DNA of 64,000 bases from Actinobacillus succinogenes 130Z (GCF_000017245.1 NC_009655.1:496001-560000); one strand, 5' to 3'. Shown: positions 42,911 to 53,050, counted from the stretch's first letter. Notes: generated from the letters alone by a model not told the origin. Translations and numbers: made by a program.

Positions 42911-44515
42911 ATGCGCGATGTACAAGCAGTGATTACCTCAGGCGAGGCGTCTATCGGAATTGAATTCGGTTCGACGCGGATAAAAGCGGTTCTTATCAAT
43001 GTTCAAGGCGATATTTTAGCGACCGGCGGGTTTACTTGGGAGAATCATTTTGTTGACGGTATCTGGACTTATCCGCAAGATGAAATTTGGCAAGGTTTAC
43101 AAGCTGCTTATCGCGCTCTCACCGATAATGTAAAAGAAAAATACGGTCTTTCCGTGACCAAAGCCAAAGCTATCGGCATTAGCGGCATGATGCACGGTTA
43201 TATGCCTTTCGATCAACGGGGCGGTTTGCTCGTGCCGTTCAGAACATGGCGGAATAACATTACGGCAAAATCTTCGCAAAAACTGACCGCACTTTTTAAC
43301 TATAATATTCCTCAACGCTGGAGTGTTTCCCATTTATATCAAGCAATACTTAATCGGGAACAACACGTCGGCGAGATTGATTTCTTTACGACGCTGGCCG
43401 GTTATGTACATTGGCGGTTAACGGACGAAAAAGTATTGGGCGTCGGCGAAGCATCCGGTATGTTTCCGATCGACCCGAAAACCGGTTCTTATTATCAAAG
43501 CATGCTGAACCGGTTTGATGAATTGGTCGCGCCTTATTCTTATCCCTGGAAAATTACGGAAATTTTACCGAAGGTTTTAACGGCTGGTCAGTTTGCGGGA
43601 AAATTAACCGAACAGGGCGCAAAATTGCTCGATCCGACGGGACAATTACAGGCGGGTATTCCTCTTTGTCCGCCGGAAGGTGATGCGGGAACCGGCATGG
43701 TGGCGACCAACAGTATTAAAGTCAATACGGGTAATATCTCCGCCGGCACTTCCGCTTTCGCCATGATTGTATTGGAAAAAGAGCTTACCCGAGTTTACGA
43801 ACAACTGGATTCGGTGACAACGCCTGCGGGCAAATTGGTGGCTATGGCGCATGCCAATAACTGTACTTCCGACATTAATGCCTGGATCAATTTGTTCGGC
43901 GAAAATTTAAAGGTTTTTGGTTTGGAAGTCGAACCGGATAAGTTATACGAAACCTTATTCCTTAAAGCGTTAGAAGGCGAGGCGAACTGCGGTAATTTAT
44001 TAGCTTACGGCTTTTATTCCGGCGAGCACAGCGTGGGTTTATCCGAAGGTTGTCCGACTTTTATGCATCCGGCTAATTCGAATTTTACTCTGGCGAACTT
44101 TATCCGTTCTCATTTATACAGTGCATTCGGCGCAATGAAATTAGGCGTGGATATTTTAATTCAACGGGAAAAAGTCAAGATCGCCCGAATTTTAGCGCAC
44201 GGCGGTATTTTCAAAACGCCGAATGTAGCGTCTAAAATCCTTGCCTCGGCAATTAATGTTCCCGTTGCGGTAATGAAGACTGCTAATGAAGGCGGAGCAT
44301 GGGGAATTGCACTTTTAGCGAATTATTTAGCGGCTTATCAAGCCGGAGAATCTTTGGAAGACTATCTTGATAACCGGATTTTTGTCCGGTCGGAAATTCA
44401 AATTACCCGGCCCGATGCGGAAATGGCGAAAGGTTATGCGGAATTTATTCGAACTTATCAAAAAGGTATCCCTGTCGTCCGAGCGGCAGTTGATGCGTTC
44501 CATTATGAAATTTAA
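42911..44515 (+). CDS. araB: L-ribulokinase, long FGGY type
   Basis: FGGY-family sugar kinase, 534 residues, first gene of araBA. Given araA beside it and the AraC operator, it should phosphorylate L-ribulose to L-ribulose 5-phosphate. The N-terminal phosphate motif is GIEFGSTRIKAVLIN and the C-terminal half has PPEGDAGTGMVATNS and ILAHGGIFKTP. This is not the E. coli AraB type (which opens with GLDFGSDSVRAL); it resembles the ribulokinase subfamily I remember from Bacteroides. An uptake sequence is within the gene near 43284. Confidence 0.83.
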   Translation: MRDVQAVITSGEASIGIEFGSTRIKAVLINVQGDILATGGFTWENHFVDGIWTYPQDEIWQGLQAAYRALTDNVKEKYGLSVTKAKAIGISGMMHGYMPFDQRGGLLVPFRTWRNNITAKSSQKLTALFNYNIPQRWSVSHLYQAILNREQHVGEIDFFTTLAGYVHWRLTDEKVLGVGEASGMFPIDPKTGSYYQSMLNRFDELVAPYSYPWKITEILPKVLTAGQFAGKLTEQGAKLLDPTGQLQAGIPLCPPEGDAGTGMVATNSIKVNTGNISAGTSAFAMIVLEKELTRVYEQLDSVTTPAGKLVAMAHANNCTSDINAWINLFGENLKVFGLEVEPDKLYETLFLKALEGEANCGNLLAYGFYSGEHSVGLSEGCPTFMHPANSNFTLANFIRSHLYSAFGAMKLGVDILIQREKVKIARILAHGGIFKTPNVASKILASAINVPVAVMKTANEGGAWGIALLANYLAAYQAGESLEDYLDNRIFVRSEIQITRPDAEMAKGYAEFIRTYQKGIPVVRAAVDAFHYEI

Positions 44516-44535
44516 AACGAGTCGGGAGAAATATT

Positions 44536-46023
44536 ATGGAATTTATTAAAAAACTTGAAGTCTGGTTTATAGTAGGCAGCCAAGATTTATACGGCGATGA
44601 AGCGCTGAAACAAGTGTATGCCAATGCGAAACAAATTACGCAATATTTAAACAGTCGGAATCCGTTTATTCAGATCAAATTAAAACCGTTAGCCACCACA
44701 CCGGAAGACATTCTTGCTATTTGCCGGGCGGCAAATTATGAGGAAAACTGTGCCGGAGTCATCGCTTGGATGCATACCTTCTCTCCTGCCAAAATGTGGA
44801 TTGCAGGCTTAACCCGATTAGACAAACCGCTATTACAATTCCATACCCAGTTCAATAAATATATTCCGTGGAATGAAATTGATATGGATTATATGAATTT
44901 ACACCAGACCGCCCACGGCGATCGTGAATTCGGTTTCATGGTTTCCCGTCTGCGTAAACCGCGAACCATAGTTGTAGGGCATTGGCAAAGCGAATCGGTT
45001 AAACAAAAATTGGATCGCTGGATGCGCGTATTGGCGGCCATTTATGATCAACAACATCTGAAAGTCGCCCGCTTTGGCGATAATATGCGAGAAGTCGCCG
45101 TAACCGAAGGGGATAAAGTTGAAGCACAGATCAAATTCGGTTACAGCGTAAACGGTTACGGCATATATCAACTGGTGAACAGTATTAATGCGATTAAAGA
45201 GGAAGATATAGCCACCTTGGTGAAAGAATATGAAGCTGATTATCAACTGGTGGACAGTCTGAAAGAAGGCGGTGAGAAGCGCCAATCACTGATTGATTCC
45301 GCCCGCATCGAATTAGGTTTAAAAGCATTCTTAGATAAAGGCGGATTCAAAGCTTTCACCGACACTTTCCAAAATCTATACGGTATGAAACAGCTTCCGG
45401 GATTACCGGTTCAGCGCTTAATGGCACAGGGTTACGGTTTCGGTGCGGAAGGCGATTGGAAAACCGCAGCGTTAGTACGGGCGATAAAAGTCATGAGCTA
45501 CGGTTTACCGAACGGTTGCTCGTTTATGGAAGATTACACCTATAATCTCGAAGATCATAACGAAGTGGTGCTTGCCGCACATATGCTGGAAGTCTGTCCG
45601 TCAATCGCCGAAGACAAACCGATTCTCGACATAAAACCGTTAGGTATTGGCGGTAAAGAAGACCCGACCCGTCTGATTTTCACGTCTAAAGCGGGCTGTG
45701 CCACCGCTTCGACTATTGTGGATTTGGGGAACCGCTTCCGAATGATTACGGCGGAATTGCAAGCCATTGCCAAACCGCAGGATATGCCGAATTTACCGGT
45801 CGGTCATGCATTCTGGAAACTGGAACCGGATTTCGATACGGGTACGCAGGCTTGGATTTTAGCCGGCGGCGCACACCACAATGTATTCAGTTTGGATATT
45901 GATGCGGACATGCTCAGAACTTTTGCGGAATATTTCGGAATTGAATTTATTCATATCCATGCCAAAACGGAATTGGCTGATTTGAAAAATGAACTGCGTT
46001 GGAATGACGTAGCTTATAAATAG
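44536..46023 (+). CDS. araA: L-arabinose isomerase
   Basis: Manganese enzyme converting L-arabinose to L-ribulose, 495 residues (E. coli 500). Active-site stretches are visible: YGFGAEGDWKTAALVR (first metal glutamate), CSFMEDYTYN (second glutamate), and histidines in EDHNEVVLAAHMLEVCPS and PVGHAFWKLEP. It starts 20 bp after araB behind GGGAG and ends at a terminator. araD, the third E. coli gene, is absent here and must be elsewhere or replaced. Confidence 0.97.
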   Translation: MEFIKKLEVWFIVGSQDLYGDEALKQVYANAKQITQYLNSRNPFIQIKLKPLATTPEDILAICRAANYEENCAGVIAWMHTFSPAKMWIAGLTRLDKPLLQFHTQFNKYIPWNEIDMDYMNLHQTAHGDREFGFMVSRLRKPRTIVVGHWQSESVKQKLDRWMRVLAAIYDQQHLKVARFGDNMREVAVTEGDKVEAQIKFGYSVNGYGIYQLVNSINAIKEEDIATLVKEYEADYQLVDSLKEGGEKRQSLIDSARIELGLKAFLDKGGFKAFTDTFQNLYGMKQLPGLPVQRLMAQGYGFGAEGDWKTAALVRAIKVMSYGLPNGCSFMEDYTYNLEDHNEVVLAAHMLEVCPSIAEDKPILDIKPLGIGGKEDPTRLIFTSKAGCATASTIVDLGNRFRMITAELQAIAKPQDMPNLPVGHAFWKLEPDFDTGTQAWILAGGAHHNVFSLDIDADMLRTFAEYFGIEFIHIHAKTELADLKNELRWNDVAYK

Positions 46024-46029
46024 AACCGG

Positions 46030-46059
46030 AAAGCATAATGTTATTCATTATGCTTTTTT
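46030..46059 (+). terminator. Terminator of araBA
   Basis: AAAGCATAATG and CATTATGCTTT form an 11-bp stem with a 5-nt loop and a T-run, directly after araA. Confidence 0.88.
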
Positions 46060-46126
46060 GTTCAAAACGGTAAGACATAATGGATCAAAGCGTTGGTTTT
46101 TTCGTGATTTTACCCATATATCTCGT

Positions 46127-47305
46127 TTAATAAGCTAAAAATTGTTCTCTGAATTCTTTGGGGGTTTGTCGGTGTTCTTTCTTGAATACCGCATAAAAAT
46201 ACTGTAATGAAGGATAACCGCAAATCTCTGCGATTTCCTGAATCGGTACATCGGTAAACTTTAACATGTTTTTGGCGCGATCCAGTTTTTCTTCATGGAT
46301 AACTTGATGAATGGTTTTATTCATTTCGGCCTTAAAGCGTTGTTCTAAATTCGAACGGGAAATCCGTAAGTGATCGAGAACTTGTTCGGTTTTTATACCT
46401 TGGCTGGCGCGATGGTGAATATAGTGCATGGCCTGGATCACAACAGGGTCTTGCAATGATCGATAATCCGTAGAACGGCGTGCAATGACTTTGCCGGGCG
46501 GAACAATCAAAGGACGGTGGGGAACGGTTTGTCCTCCTAGTAAGCGGTGTAACTGTTTGGCTGCCTGATAACCGATTTGGGTTGTGCCTTGTTCCACCGA
46601 AGAAAGCGAGATCCGGGACAAATGCTGAATTAAATCTTCATTATCAATTCCCATTATGCAAAGTTCTTCCGGTACGGCGATTTTTAAATATTCGCAGGCT
46701 TGCAACAAGTGACGGGCTCTGGCATCGGTTACCGCAATAATTCCGGTATATTTCGGTAATGTTTGCAACCATTGACATAAGTTTGCTTGGGCGGTGAGCC
46801 AGTTTCGAGAATTAGTTTTGTCTCCAAGGTAAATTTCGCTTTTATACTCATATTTATCCATTAAGCGCTGAAAAGTTGCCAAACGTTCATTCGCCCAATG
46901 TTTTTTCGTAGTAACGGGGAGTCCGTAAAAAGCAAACCGGGTTAAGCCTTTTTCTTTTAAATGTAAGAATGCCATTTCGACTAATTTTTCATTGTCGGTG
47001 GCAATATAAGGCAAATCGGGATAATAATCGGCGTTTTGATATGAACCGCCCACGGCTACGACGGGTACGTCAATATTTGCTAGGATTGCGGCGGTTTCAA
47101 GATCATCAAAATCACCGATGATACCGTCGATAGAAAGATTTTTAATTTCCTCTTTATGATAAATAAAGTCGTCTTCTAAAAAAATATCCCATGTGCATTG
47201 GGAAGCTTGTAAGTATTGCCCGACACCTTCAATTACTCCTCGATCATAAACTTTATTGGCGTTAAACAGGAGCGCAACGCGATAATATTCTTGATCCACG
47301 GCCAT
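46127..47305 (-). CDS. xylR: Xylose operon activator XylR
   Basis: AraC-family activator, 392 residues as in E. coli. The N-terminal periplasmic-binding-like domain (RVALLFNANKVYDRGVIEGVGQYLQ, later MGIDNEDLIQHLSRISLSSVEQ) senses xylose; the C-terminal 100 residues hold two helix-turn-helix motifs (IKTEQVLDHLRISRSNLEQRFKAEMNKTIH and IQEIAEICGYPSLQYFYAVFKKEHRQTPKEFR). AAGG precedes the ATG by seven bases. It lies immediately downstream of xylE on the same strand. Confidence 0.95.
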   Translation of the reverse strand: MAVDQEYYRVALLFNANKVYDRGVIEGVGQYLQASQCTWDIFLEDDFIYHKEEIKNLSIDGIIGDFDDLETAAILANIDVPVVAVGGSYQNADYYPDLPYIATDNEKLVEMAFLHLKEKGLTRFAFYGLPVTTKKHWANERLATFQRLMDKYEYKSEIYLGDKTNSRNWLTAQANLCQWLQTLPKYTGIIAVTDARARHLLQACEYLKIAVPEELCIMGIDNEDLIQHLSRISLSSVEQGTTQIGYQAAKQLHRLLGGQTVPHRPLIVPPGKVIARRSTDYRSLQDPVVIQAMHYIHHRASQGIKTEQVLDHLRISRSNLEQRFKAEMNKTIHQVIHEEKLDRAKNMLKFTDVPIQEIAEICGYPSLQYFYAVFKKEHRQTPKEFREQFLAY

Positions 47306-47403
47306 TCATATACCTTCTCGTCTTTTCTTTTTTTAATCATAAGCGAAAGGCAAAATAAATGCCAGTCGTTGCAGACCGGCGTTTTTCGATTCGGGCATGA
47401 ATA

Positions 47404-48843
47404 TTATTTTTTACGCCATAATAATTCCACCTCTTCCAATGTTCTGCCTTTGGTTTCAGGTACGAATTTCCACATAAATAACGCAGCTAAAATACTCATA
47501 AAAGCATAAACCCAGTAGGCGAAACCGTGGTTAAAATGTTCAAGTAAATACGAACTTTTATCCATCATCGGAAATGTCCAGGAAACAATATAATTCGCAA
47601 TCCATTGTGTTGCTACGGCGATTGCCAAGGCTTGACTGCGAATCGCATTCGGGAAAATTTCGGCTAATAATACCCAGCAAACCGGTCCCCAAGAGATGGC
47701 AAAAGAGGCTACATAGAATAACATGCCGGTTAATGCAATCGAACCGGAAAGATTAGCGTAGAAGGCGGTGCCTAATACGCACATGCCTACCGCCATACCT
47801 AATGCACCGACAATTTGTAATGGTTTACGACCATATTTATCTACAGTAAAAATAGCAATAGTGGTACAAGAAAGGTTGATCGCCCCCATGATAATGGTTT
47901 GTAACAATGCGCTGTCCGTACTTGCGCCTAAAGATTTAAAAATCTCAGGGGCATAATAAAGCGCCACATTGATTCCGACAAATTGCTGAAAAACGGAAAG
48001 TGCAATGCCGATTAGGATAATACCAATACCGAAGGACAGCAACGGGCTGCCTTTCGCCACACGATGTTCTAACGAAGAAACAATGTTTTGTAATTCTTTT
48101 TTACCTGATTTTTCACCTAATAATTTTAATAAAGTGACTTCGGCTTGTGTGAGTTTATTTTGTAATACTAACCAACGCGGACTTTCCGGTACAAAGAAAA
48201 GAAGCGTTAGAAATAATCCGGCCGGTACCATTTCTGATAAAAACATATAGCGCCAACCCAGCATATTAAGCCATGTATTATCACCGTTTAACGCAATAAA
48301 ATAATTTACGAAATACACCACGAGTTGGCCCGCAATGATGGCAAACTGGTTGAAGGACACCATTTTGCCGCGAATATGTGCCGGAACGATTTCTGCGATA
48401 TACATCGGTGAAATCATGGAAGCGATTCCAACCCCAATGCCGCCGATGATACGGTAAATCACAAATTGGGTGAGGAAGTTGCTGAGATAATAAGGTACAT
48501 CGTTGGTTCGGTTTATTTCGGTTAAACCGAATTCGGGATAAGCGGAACCGAATGCTGAAAGCAAAAATAATACCGCCGCAATCACTAAGGCTTTTTTGCG
48601 TCCGTATTTACTGCTCAAGTAGCCGCCGCACGCTCCGCCGATGATACAGCCAATCAGCGCACTGGCAACACAAAACCCCAACAATGAATTCGCTGAAATT
48701 TCAGGTAAGCCTTTAGGTTGGATAAACACCGTATCTAAGGATGATACCGTGCCTGAAATCACAGCCGTATCGTAACCGAATAAAAGTCCGCCTAAGGTAG
48801 CGACCAGCGTCACGCCAATCACGTATGAGTTTGTTCTCGCCAT
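47404..48843 (-). CDS. xylE: D-xylose/proton symporter
   Basis: Major facilitator sugar porter, 479 residues (E. coli XylE 491), with twelve hydrophobic segments. Signatures: GYDTAVISGTVSSL in the first segment, the RIIGGIGVGIASMISPMYIAE loop, PESPRWLVLQNK before the central loop, QQFVGINVALYYAPEIF (sugar-binding helix 7) and the C-terminal VPETKGRTLEEVE. It provides low-affinity, proton-driven xylose uptake alongside the XylFGH importer. CRP and XylR-like sites lie upstream. Confidence 0.93.
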   Translation of the reverse strand: MARTNSYVIGVTLVATLGGLLFGYDTAVISGTVSSLDTVFIQPKGLPEISANSLLGFCVASALIGCIIGGACGGYLSSKYGRKKALVIAAVLFLLSAFGSAYPEFGLTEINRTNDVPYYLSNFLTQFVIYRIIGGIGVGIASMISPMYIAEIVPAHIRGKMVSFNQFAIIAGQLVVYFVNYFIALNGDNTWLNMLGWRYMFLSEMVPAGLFLTLLFFVPESPRWLVLQNKLTQAEVTLLKLLGEKSGKKELQNIVSSLEHRVAKGSPLLSFGIGIILIGIALSVFQQFVGINVALYYAPEIFKSLGASTDSALLQTIIMGAINLSCTTIAIFTVDKYGRKPLQIVGALGMAVGMCVLGTAFYANLSGSIALTGMLFYVASFAISWGPVCWVLLAEIFPNAIRSQALAIAVATQWIANYIVSWTFPMMDKSSYLLEHFNHGFAYWVYAFMSILAALFMWKFVPETKGRTLEEVELLWRKK

Positions 48844-48913
48844 AATATATACCTCTTATATTGTAAATATTTGAATACTATTTTTCATATCCCATTGGAT
48901 TTCTTCAATTTAG

Positions 48914-48962
48914 AAATTTGATTTTGAGTTTACGTTTTTCACTTTTTGTGATTTGTTACGCA
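48914..48962 (-). promoter_or_regulatory. Candidate XylR-CRP control region of xylE
   Basis: On the minus strand a CRP-like site (TGTGA-N6-ACGCA on the plus strand, 48947-48962) is followed by GTGAAAAA (48942-48935) and, 21 bp further, the weaker TCAAATTT. The layout copies that of xylF. It lies in the 339-bp gap between xylE and xylH, whose remaining part holds no gene, only A/T-rich DNA and the xylH terminator. Confidence 0.45.
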
Positions 48963-49111
48963 GAAGTTAATAATCGCAATAAAAAAATGAAATATCGTAA
49001 TTGCAATTTCTGATTTGTATGAATTTTGAATAAAAAAGAAGCGGTTATATAGGCATACATACCGGAGTTCAAACCGGCATTAAGAAGCAAGATAAAAAGT
49101 ATGAAAAATTC

Positions 49112-49157
49112 GACCGCACTTTTAAAAAAATACAAAAAGAGAGCGTAAAGTGCAGTC
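49112..49157 (-). terminator. Terminator of xylFGH with a decayed uptake sequence
   Basis: GACCGCACTTT at 49112-49122 and AAAGTGCAGTC at 49147-49157 pair, with one G-U-type mismatch where the second arm has A for G. One arm is a full uptake core, the other has lost it. It lies 26 bp beyond the xylH stop. Confidence 0.7.
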
Positions 49158-49182
49158 GAAAATTTAAACGTTTTTTAATGAA

Positions 49183-50310
49183 TTACATTTTTTTCTTACT
49201 CACAGTATCCATCCATACAGCAAGTAATAAAATCGATCCTTTAACGATATATTGCCAGAAAGTCGGGACATCCAGCATGCTCATGCCGTTATCGAGCAAA
49301 GCGATAATTAATGCGCCGATAACAACACCGTATACGCTGCCGATACCGCCGGCTAAACTGGCACCGCCGATAACGCAGGCGGCGATAGCATCCAGTTCGG
49401 CATTTTGACCGGCTGACGGTGCGCCGGCACCTAAACGAGAACTTAAAATCAATCCGGCAATCGCTACCATAAACCCGTTCATGGAGAAAATCATTAACTT
49501 AATTTTTTCCACATTAATTCCCGATAGTCTTGCCGCCTCAATATTGCCGCCGATGGCATAAATATGACGACCGAAGGCGGTTTTGCGCGCAATAAACATA
49601 CCGATTACGGCAAGAAGCGCGAGTAATAATACAGGAAACGGGATGCCGCGGTAGTCGTTTAATAGATAAATCGCCCCTAACACACAAATGGTGAATAAGC
49701 CGTATTTCATGGTTTCTTTACCGGCATTCGGCACGGTAAGATTAAGATTTTTGCGGGCTTTGCGTTGATAACTGCCCCACAGGAAAAAACAGACTACGGC
49801 AACAATACCTAAAATCATTCCCGTCGTATCGGAAAGATAACCTTGCCCGATGGCGGTCATTTCTTTGCTGATTGGCGAAACCGTTGTACCGTTGGTTGCA
49901 CCCACCAGCATTCCGCGAAAAATCAACATGCCGGCCAGGGTAACAATGAACGACGGTACTTTACGGTATGCCACCCACCAGCCCGTAAAGGTGCCGAACA
50001 GCACGCCGGCCGCTAATGTGACGACTATGGTTAACGGTAACGGCCAGCCCCACCACACGTCTGCGATTGCGGCGAAACCGCCTAATAATCCCATCATGGA
50101 ACCGACGGATAAATCAATTTCAGCGGAGATAATGACGAAAATCATCCCGATAGCTAAAATCCCGGTGATGGACGTTTGGCGCAATAAATTAGAAATGTTA
50201 CGAGCGCTTAAATACGCTCCGTCGGTAGTAACAAAGAAGAATGCCATAATCACCACAATGGCGATAAACATAATATAAACTTGTAAATTTATAGATTTAA
50301 ACTTAGACAT
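49183..50310 (-). CDS. xylH: D-xylose ABC transporter permease
   Basis: Membrane subunit of the xylose importer, 375 residues (E. coli 393). About ten hydrophobic segments; the ATPase-contact loop [26 protein letters not shown] is near residue 250, and [18 protein letters not shown] near 65 is the family motif. It starts 3 bp after xylG, implying coupling. Confidence 0.95.
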   Translation of the reverse strand: MSKFKSINLQVYIMFIAIVVIMAFFFVTTDGAYLSARNISNLLRQTSITGILAIGMIFVIISAEIDLSVGSMMGLLGGFAAIADVWWGWPLPLTIVVTLAAGVLFGTFTGWWVAYRKVPSFIVTLAGMLIFRGMLVGATNGTTVSPISKEMTAIGQGYLSDTTGMILGIVAVVCFFLWGSYQRKARKNLNLTVPNAGKETMKYGLFTICVLGAIYLLNDYRGIPFPVLLLALLAVIGMFIARKTAFGRHIYAIGGNIEAARLSGINVEKIKLMIFSMNGFMVAIAGLILSSRLGAGAPSAGQNAELDAIAACVIGGASLAGGIGSVYGVVIGALIIALLDNGMSMLDVPTFWQYIVKGSILLLAVWMDTVSKKKM

Positions 50311-50313
50311 AGG

Positions 50314-51828
50314 TTACTCCTTAAGCGCCGCTTCCATGACTTGTTCTTGGGTTAAATTATTATTGATTAAATCCGCTTTAATCTGTCCTTGGTGCATCAC
50401 CAATACCCGGTCGCTAATTCCTAATACTTCCGGTAATTCGGAAGAAATGACAATCACCGCCATCCCTTCCTGCGCCAACCGATTAATGAGTTTGTAGATT
50501 TCATATTTCGCGCCCACGTCGATACCGCGGGTCGGTTCGTCTAAAATCAAAATTTGGGGGTTCAGCAGCAGGCATTTGGCTAAAATGGCTTTTTGCTGAT
50601 TACCGCCGCTCAAACGTCCGATAGCTAATTCAGAGGAGGACGTTTTGACTTTTAATCGCTCGATGGATTGGTTAATTATGGTTTCTTCTAACGGTTCATT
50701 AATGATTTTTCCGCCGAAACAGAATTGTCTGAGTGAGGATAGCGTAATATTTTTACCGACCCCCATAATTGGGATAATGCCGTGTTTTTTACGGTCTTCC
50801 GGTACCATCACGATTTGGTTTTTTATCGCTTCCTCACAATTACGGATTTTGACTTTTTGATTGCGGATAAAAATATCGCCCTGAGATTTCCCTTGGTAAG
50901 AACCGAAGATGCATTGCGCCATTTCGGTTCGTCCGGAACCTACAAGTCCTGCAACGCCTAAGATTTCACCCGCATGTAATTTGAAATTTGCATTGTCGAC
51001 CCGTTTAATATGGGTATTAATCGGATGCCAGGCGGTGATATTCGCCACCCGCAATACTTCTTCACCGATTTGGTGTTCTTGGTAAGGATAGAGTGACGTG
51101 ATTTCACGGCCTACCATCATGGTGATAATATCGTCTTCCGATACGCTCTCGGCAGGACGAGTGCCGATGTGTTCACCGTCCCGAATCACACAAATTTTGT
51201 CGGAAATCGCTTTTACTTCATTTAATTTATGGGAAATATATACACAGGCAATATTATGGGCGCTTAAATCTTTGACTAACGCCAATAAAACGGCGGTTTC
51301 TTTTTCCGTTAAGGAGGCGGTGGGTTCGTCAAGAATTAAAAGGCGGACTTGTTTATTGAGGGCTTTGGCGATTTCCACCAATTGCTGCTGACCCAATCCC
51401 AGTTCGCCCACTTTGGTATTCGGATCAATATCCAGCTGCACTTGTTGCAACAGGGTTTTGCAACGCAGGTACATTTCATTGTCATCGGTAATGCCGGATT
51501 TTACGATTTCATTGCCCAAAAACATATTTTCAAGCACCGTCATGTTTTTAACCAGGGTTAATTCCTGATGAATAATGGAAATGCCTTTTTCTTCCGTATC
51601 TTTAATACCTTTGGCGATTAACGGTTCGCCGGAAAAAGTAATTTCTCCGCTGAAATCACCGTACGGATAAATGCCGCATAATACTTTCATTAAGGTGGAT
51701 TTACCCGAACCGTTCTCACCGCATAAAGAGAGAATTTCACCGGTTTCTAACGAAATCGAAATATTATTTAAAGCAGTCACATCACCGAATTTTTTAGTGA
51801 TATTTTTCATTTCTAATAATTGAGCCAT
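50314..51828 (-). CDS. xylG: D-xylose ABC transporter ATP-binding protein
   Basis: Double nucleotide-binding ATPase, 504 residues from ATG 51828 (GAGG nine bases upstream; E. coli 513). Domain one has Walker [10 protein letters not shown] and LGLGQQQL; domain two has the degenerate [10 protein letters not shown] and LSGGNQQK. An in-frame start at 51876 would run into the upstream uptake-sequence hairpin and is rejected. Between xylF and xylH in the usual order. Confidence 0.95.
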   Translation of the reverse strand: MAQLLEMKNITKKFGDVTALNNISISLETGEILSLCGENGSGKSTLMKVLCGIYPYGDFSGEITFSGEPLIAKGIKDTEEKGISIIHQELTLVKNMTVLENMFLGNEIVKSGITDDNEMYLRCKTLLQQVQLDIDPNTKVGELGLGQQQLVEIAKALNKQVRLLILDEPTASLTEKETAVLLALVKDLSAHNIACVYISHKLNEVKAISDKICVIRDGEHIGTRPAESVSEDDIITMMVGREITSLYPYQEHQIGEEVLRVANITAWHPINTHIKRVDNANFKLHAGEILGVAGLVGSGRTEMAQCIFGSYQGKSQGDIFIRNQKVKIRNCEEAIKNQIVMVPEDRKKHGIIPIMGVGKNITLSSLRQFCFGGKIINEPLEETIINQSIERLKVKTSSSELAIGRLSGGNQQKAILAKCLLLNPQILILDEPTRGIDVGAKYEIYKLINRLAQEGMAVIVISSELPEVLGISDRVLVMHQGQIKADLINNNLTQEQVMEAALKE

Positions 51829-51854
51829 AAAAACATCCTCTGATTTTTTGTTGG

Positions 51855-51891
51855 AAGTGCGGTCGAAAATGTGCAAATTTTGACCGCACTT
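51855..51891 (-). terminator. Uptake-sequence hairpin between xylF and xylG
   Basis: AAGTGCGGTC at 51855-51864 and GACCGCACTT at 51882-51891 form a hairpin 22 bp after xylF and 27 bp before xylG. It would partially terminate transcription and so favour the binding protein over the ATPase and permease. Confidence 0.75.
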
Positions 51892-51913
51892 TTCGGGAAG
51901 TTAAGCCGGCGAA

Positions 51914-52912
51914 TTATTTATAAACTGCCTCTTTGCTGTGGAATCCGTCTTTGATTACGGTACTGTCGATGTTATCTTTGGTGACGACGATAGGATCTAA
52001 TAAATACGCATCTACTTCTTTCAAACCGTTATTTAATTTTGCGTTAGGTTCCAGTTTTTCCTCTTTTCCTAAAGCCACCGAAAGTTCCGCCGCTTTGTCC
52101 GCCAGATTGGTGATCGGTTTGTACACCGTCATGGTTTGTGTACCTTCTACAATCCGTTTAATCGCCGCTAAGTCCGCATCCTGACCGGAAATGGCGACTT
52201 TGCCCGATAAACCTTGTGCGCTTAATGCCTGAATAGCGCCGCCGGCCGTGGCATCGTTAGACGCGACTACCGCATCAATGTTGTTTTTATTGGCGGTTAA
52301 GGCGTTTTCCATAATCTGTAACGCTTTTTCCGCCAGCCAGCTGTCAACCCATTGATCGCCCACCACTTTAATTTTGCCGCTGTCGATTAACGGTTGTAAC
52401 ACTTTCATCTGACCTTTTCGGAATAATTTTGCGTTGTTATCCACCGGCGAACCGCCCATTAAGAAATAATTTCCTTCCGGTTTTTCCTTAATAATTGCAT
52501 CTGCCTGCAATTCGCCTACTTTTTCATTGTCGAAAGAAACGTAAAAATCCAAGTCCGCATTATTAATTAAGCGGTCGTAAGCTAACACTTTCACACCTTC
52601 TTTTTTTGCTTCGGAAATCACATTGCTTAATACGTCGCCGTTATGCGGAATAATGACTAAAACGTCTACGTTTTTATTCAGCATGTTTTCAATTTGCGAA
52701 ATTTGCGCGGAATCATCGCCGTTTGCGGATTGAACCAATACTTTAGCGCCAAGGCTTTCTGCTTTTTTAACAAAAATATCGCGGTCTTTTTGCCATCTTT
52801 CTAACCGCAAATCATCAATGGACATACCGATCGTGAGATCTTTAGCCTGAGCAGGGATTGCACAAACGGCGATCGCTGCCGCCAGAGTTAATAAAGTTGT
52901 TTTTAATTTCAT
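51914..52912 (-). CDS. xylF: D-xylose-binding periplasmic protein
   Basis: Periplasmic binding protein, 332 residues (E. coli 330). A Sec signal peptide (MKLKTTLLTLAAAIAVCAIPAQA, cleavage after AQA) leads into KDLTIGMSIDDLRLERWQKDRDIF, and the sugar-binding segments VLAYDRLINNADLDFYVSFDNEKVGELQA and SNDATAGGAIQAL are intact. GGAG precedes the start. First gene of xylFGH, divergent from xylA. Confidence 0.96.
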   Translation of the reverse strand: MKLKTTLLTLAAAIAVCAIPAQAKDLTIGMSIDDLRLERWQKDRDIFVKKAESLGAKVLVQSANGDDSAQISQIENMLNKNVDVLVIIPHNGDVLSNVISEAKKEGVKVLAYDRLINNADLDFYVSFDNEKVGELQADAIIKEKPEGNYFLMGGSPVDNNAKLFRKGQMKVLQPLIDSGKIKVVGDQWVDSWLAEKALQIMENALTANKNNIDAVVASNDATAGGAIQALSAQGLSGKVAISGQDADLAAIKRIVEGTQTMTVYKPITNLADKAAELSVALGKEEKLEPNAKLNNGLKEVDAYLLDPIVVTKDNIDSTVIKDGFHSKEAVYK

Positions 52913-53002
52913 AATGATACTCCTTGAAAATAATCGATAGTCAGAGTAACGCTTTACTCTTGGCGAAGTGTTGCAGAAAATTTACATTCACAACAATTAT
53001 CA

Positions 53003-53050
53003 TATTTCGTATTGGGATTACGTTTTTTCGCTTTTGTGATCTGCGGCACA
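53003..53050. promoter_or_regulatory. xylF/xylA divergent control region: XylR repeat and CRP site
   Basis: On the minus strand GCGAAAAA (53031-53024) and ACGAAATA (53010-53003) are direct half-sites spaced 21 bp, fitting an AraC-family activator for xylF. A CRP site, TGTGA-N6-GCACA (53035-53050), lies beside them. For xylA, CATAAT at 53084-53089 within AATAACATAATTGA resembles the E. coli xylA promoter and predicts a start near 53096. Confidence 0.6.
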
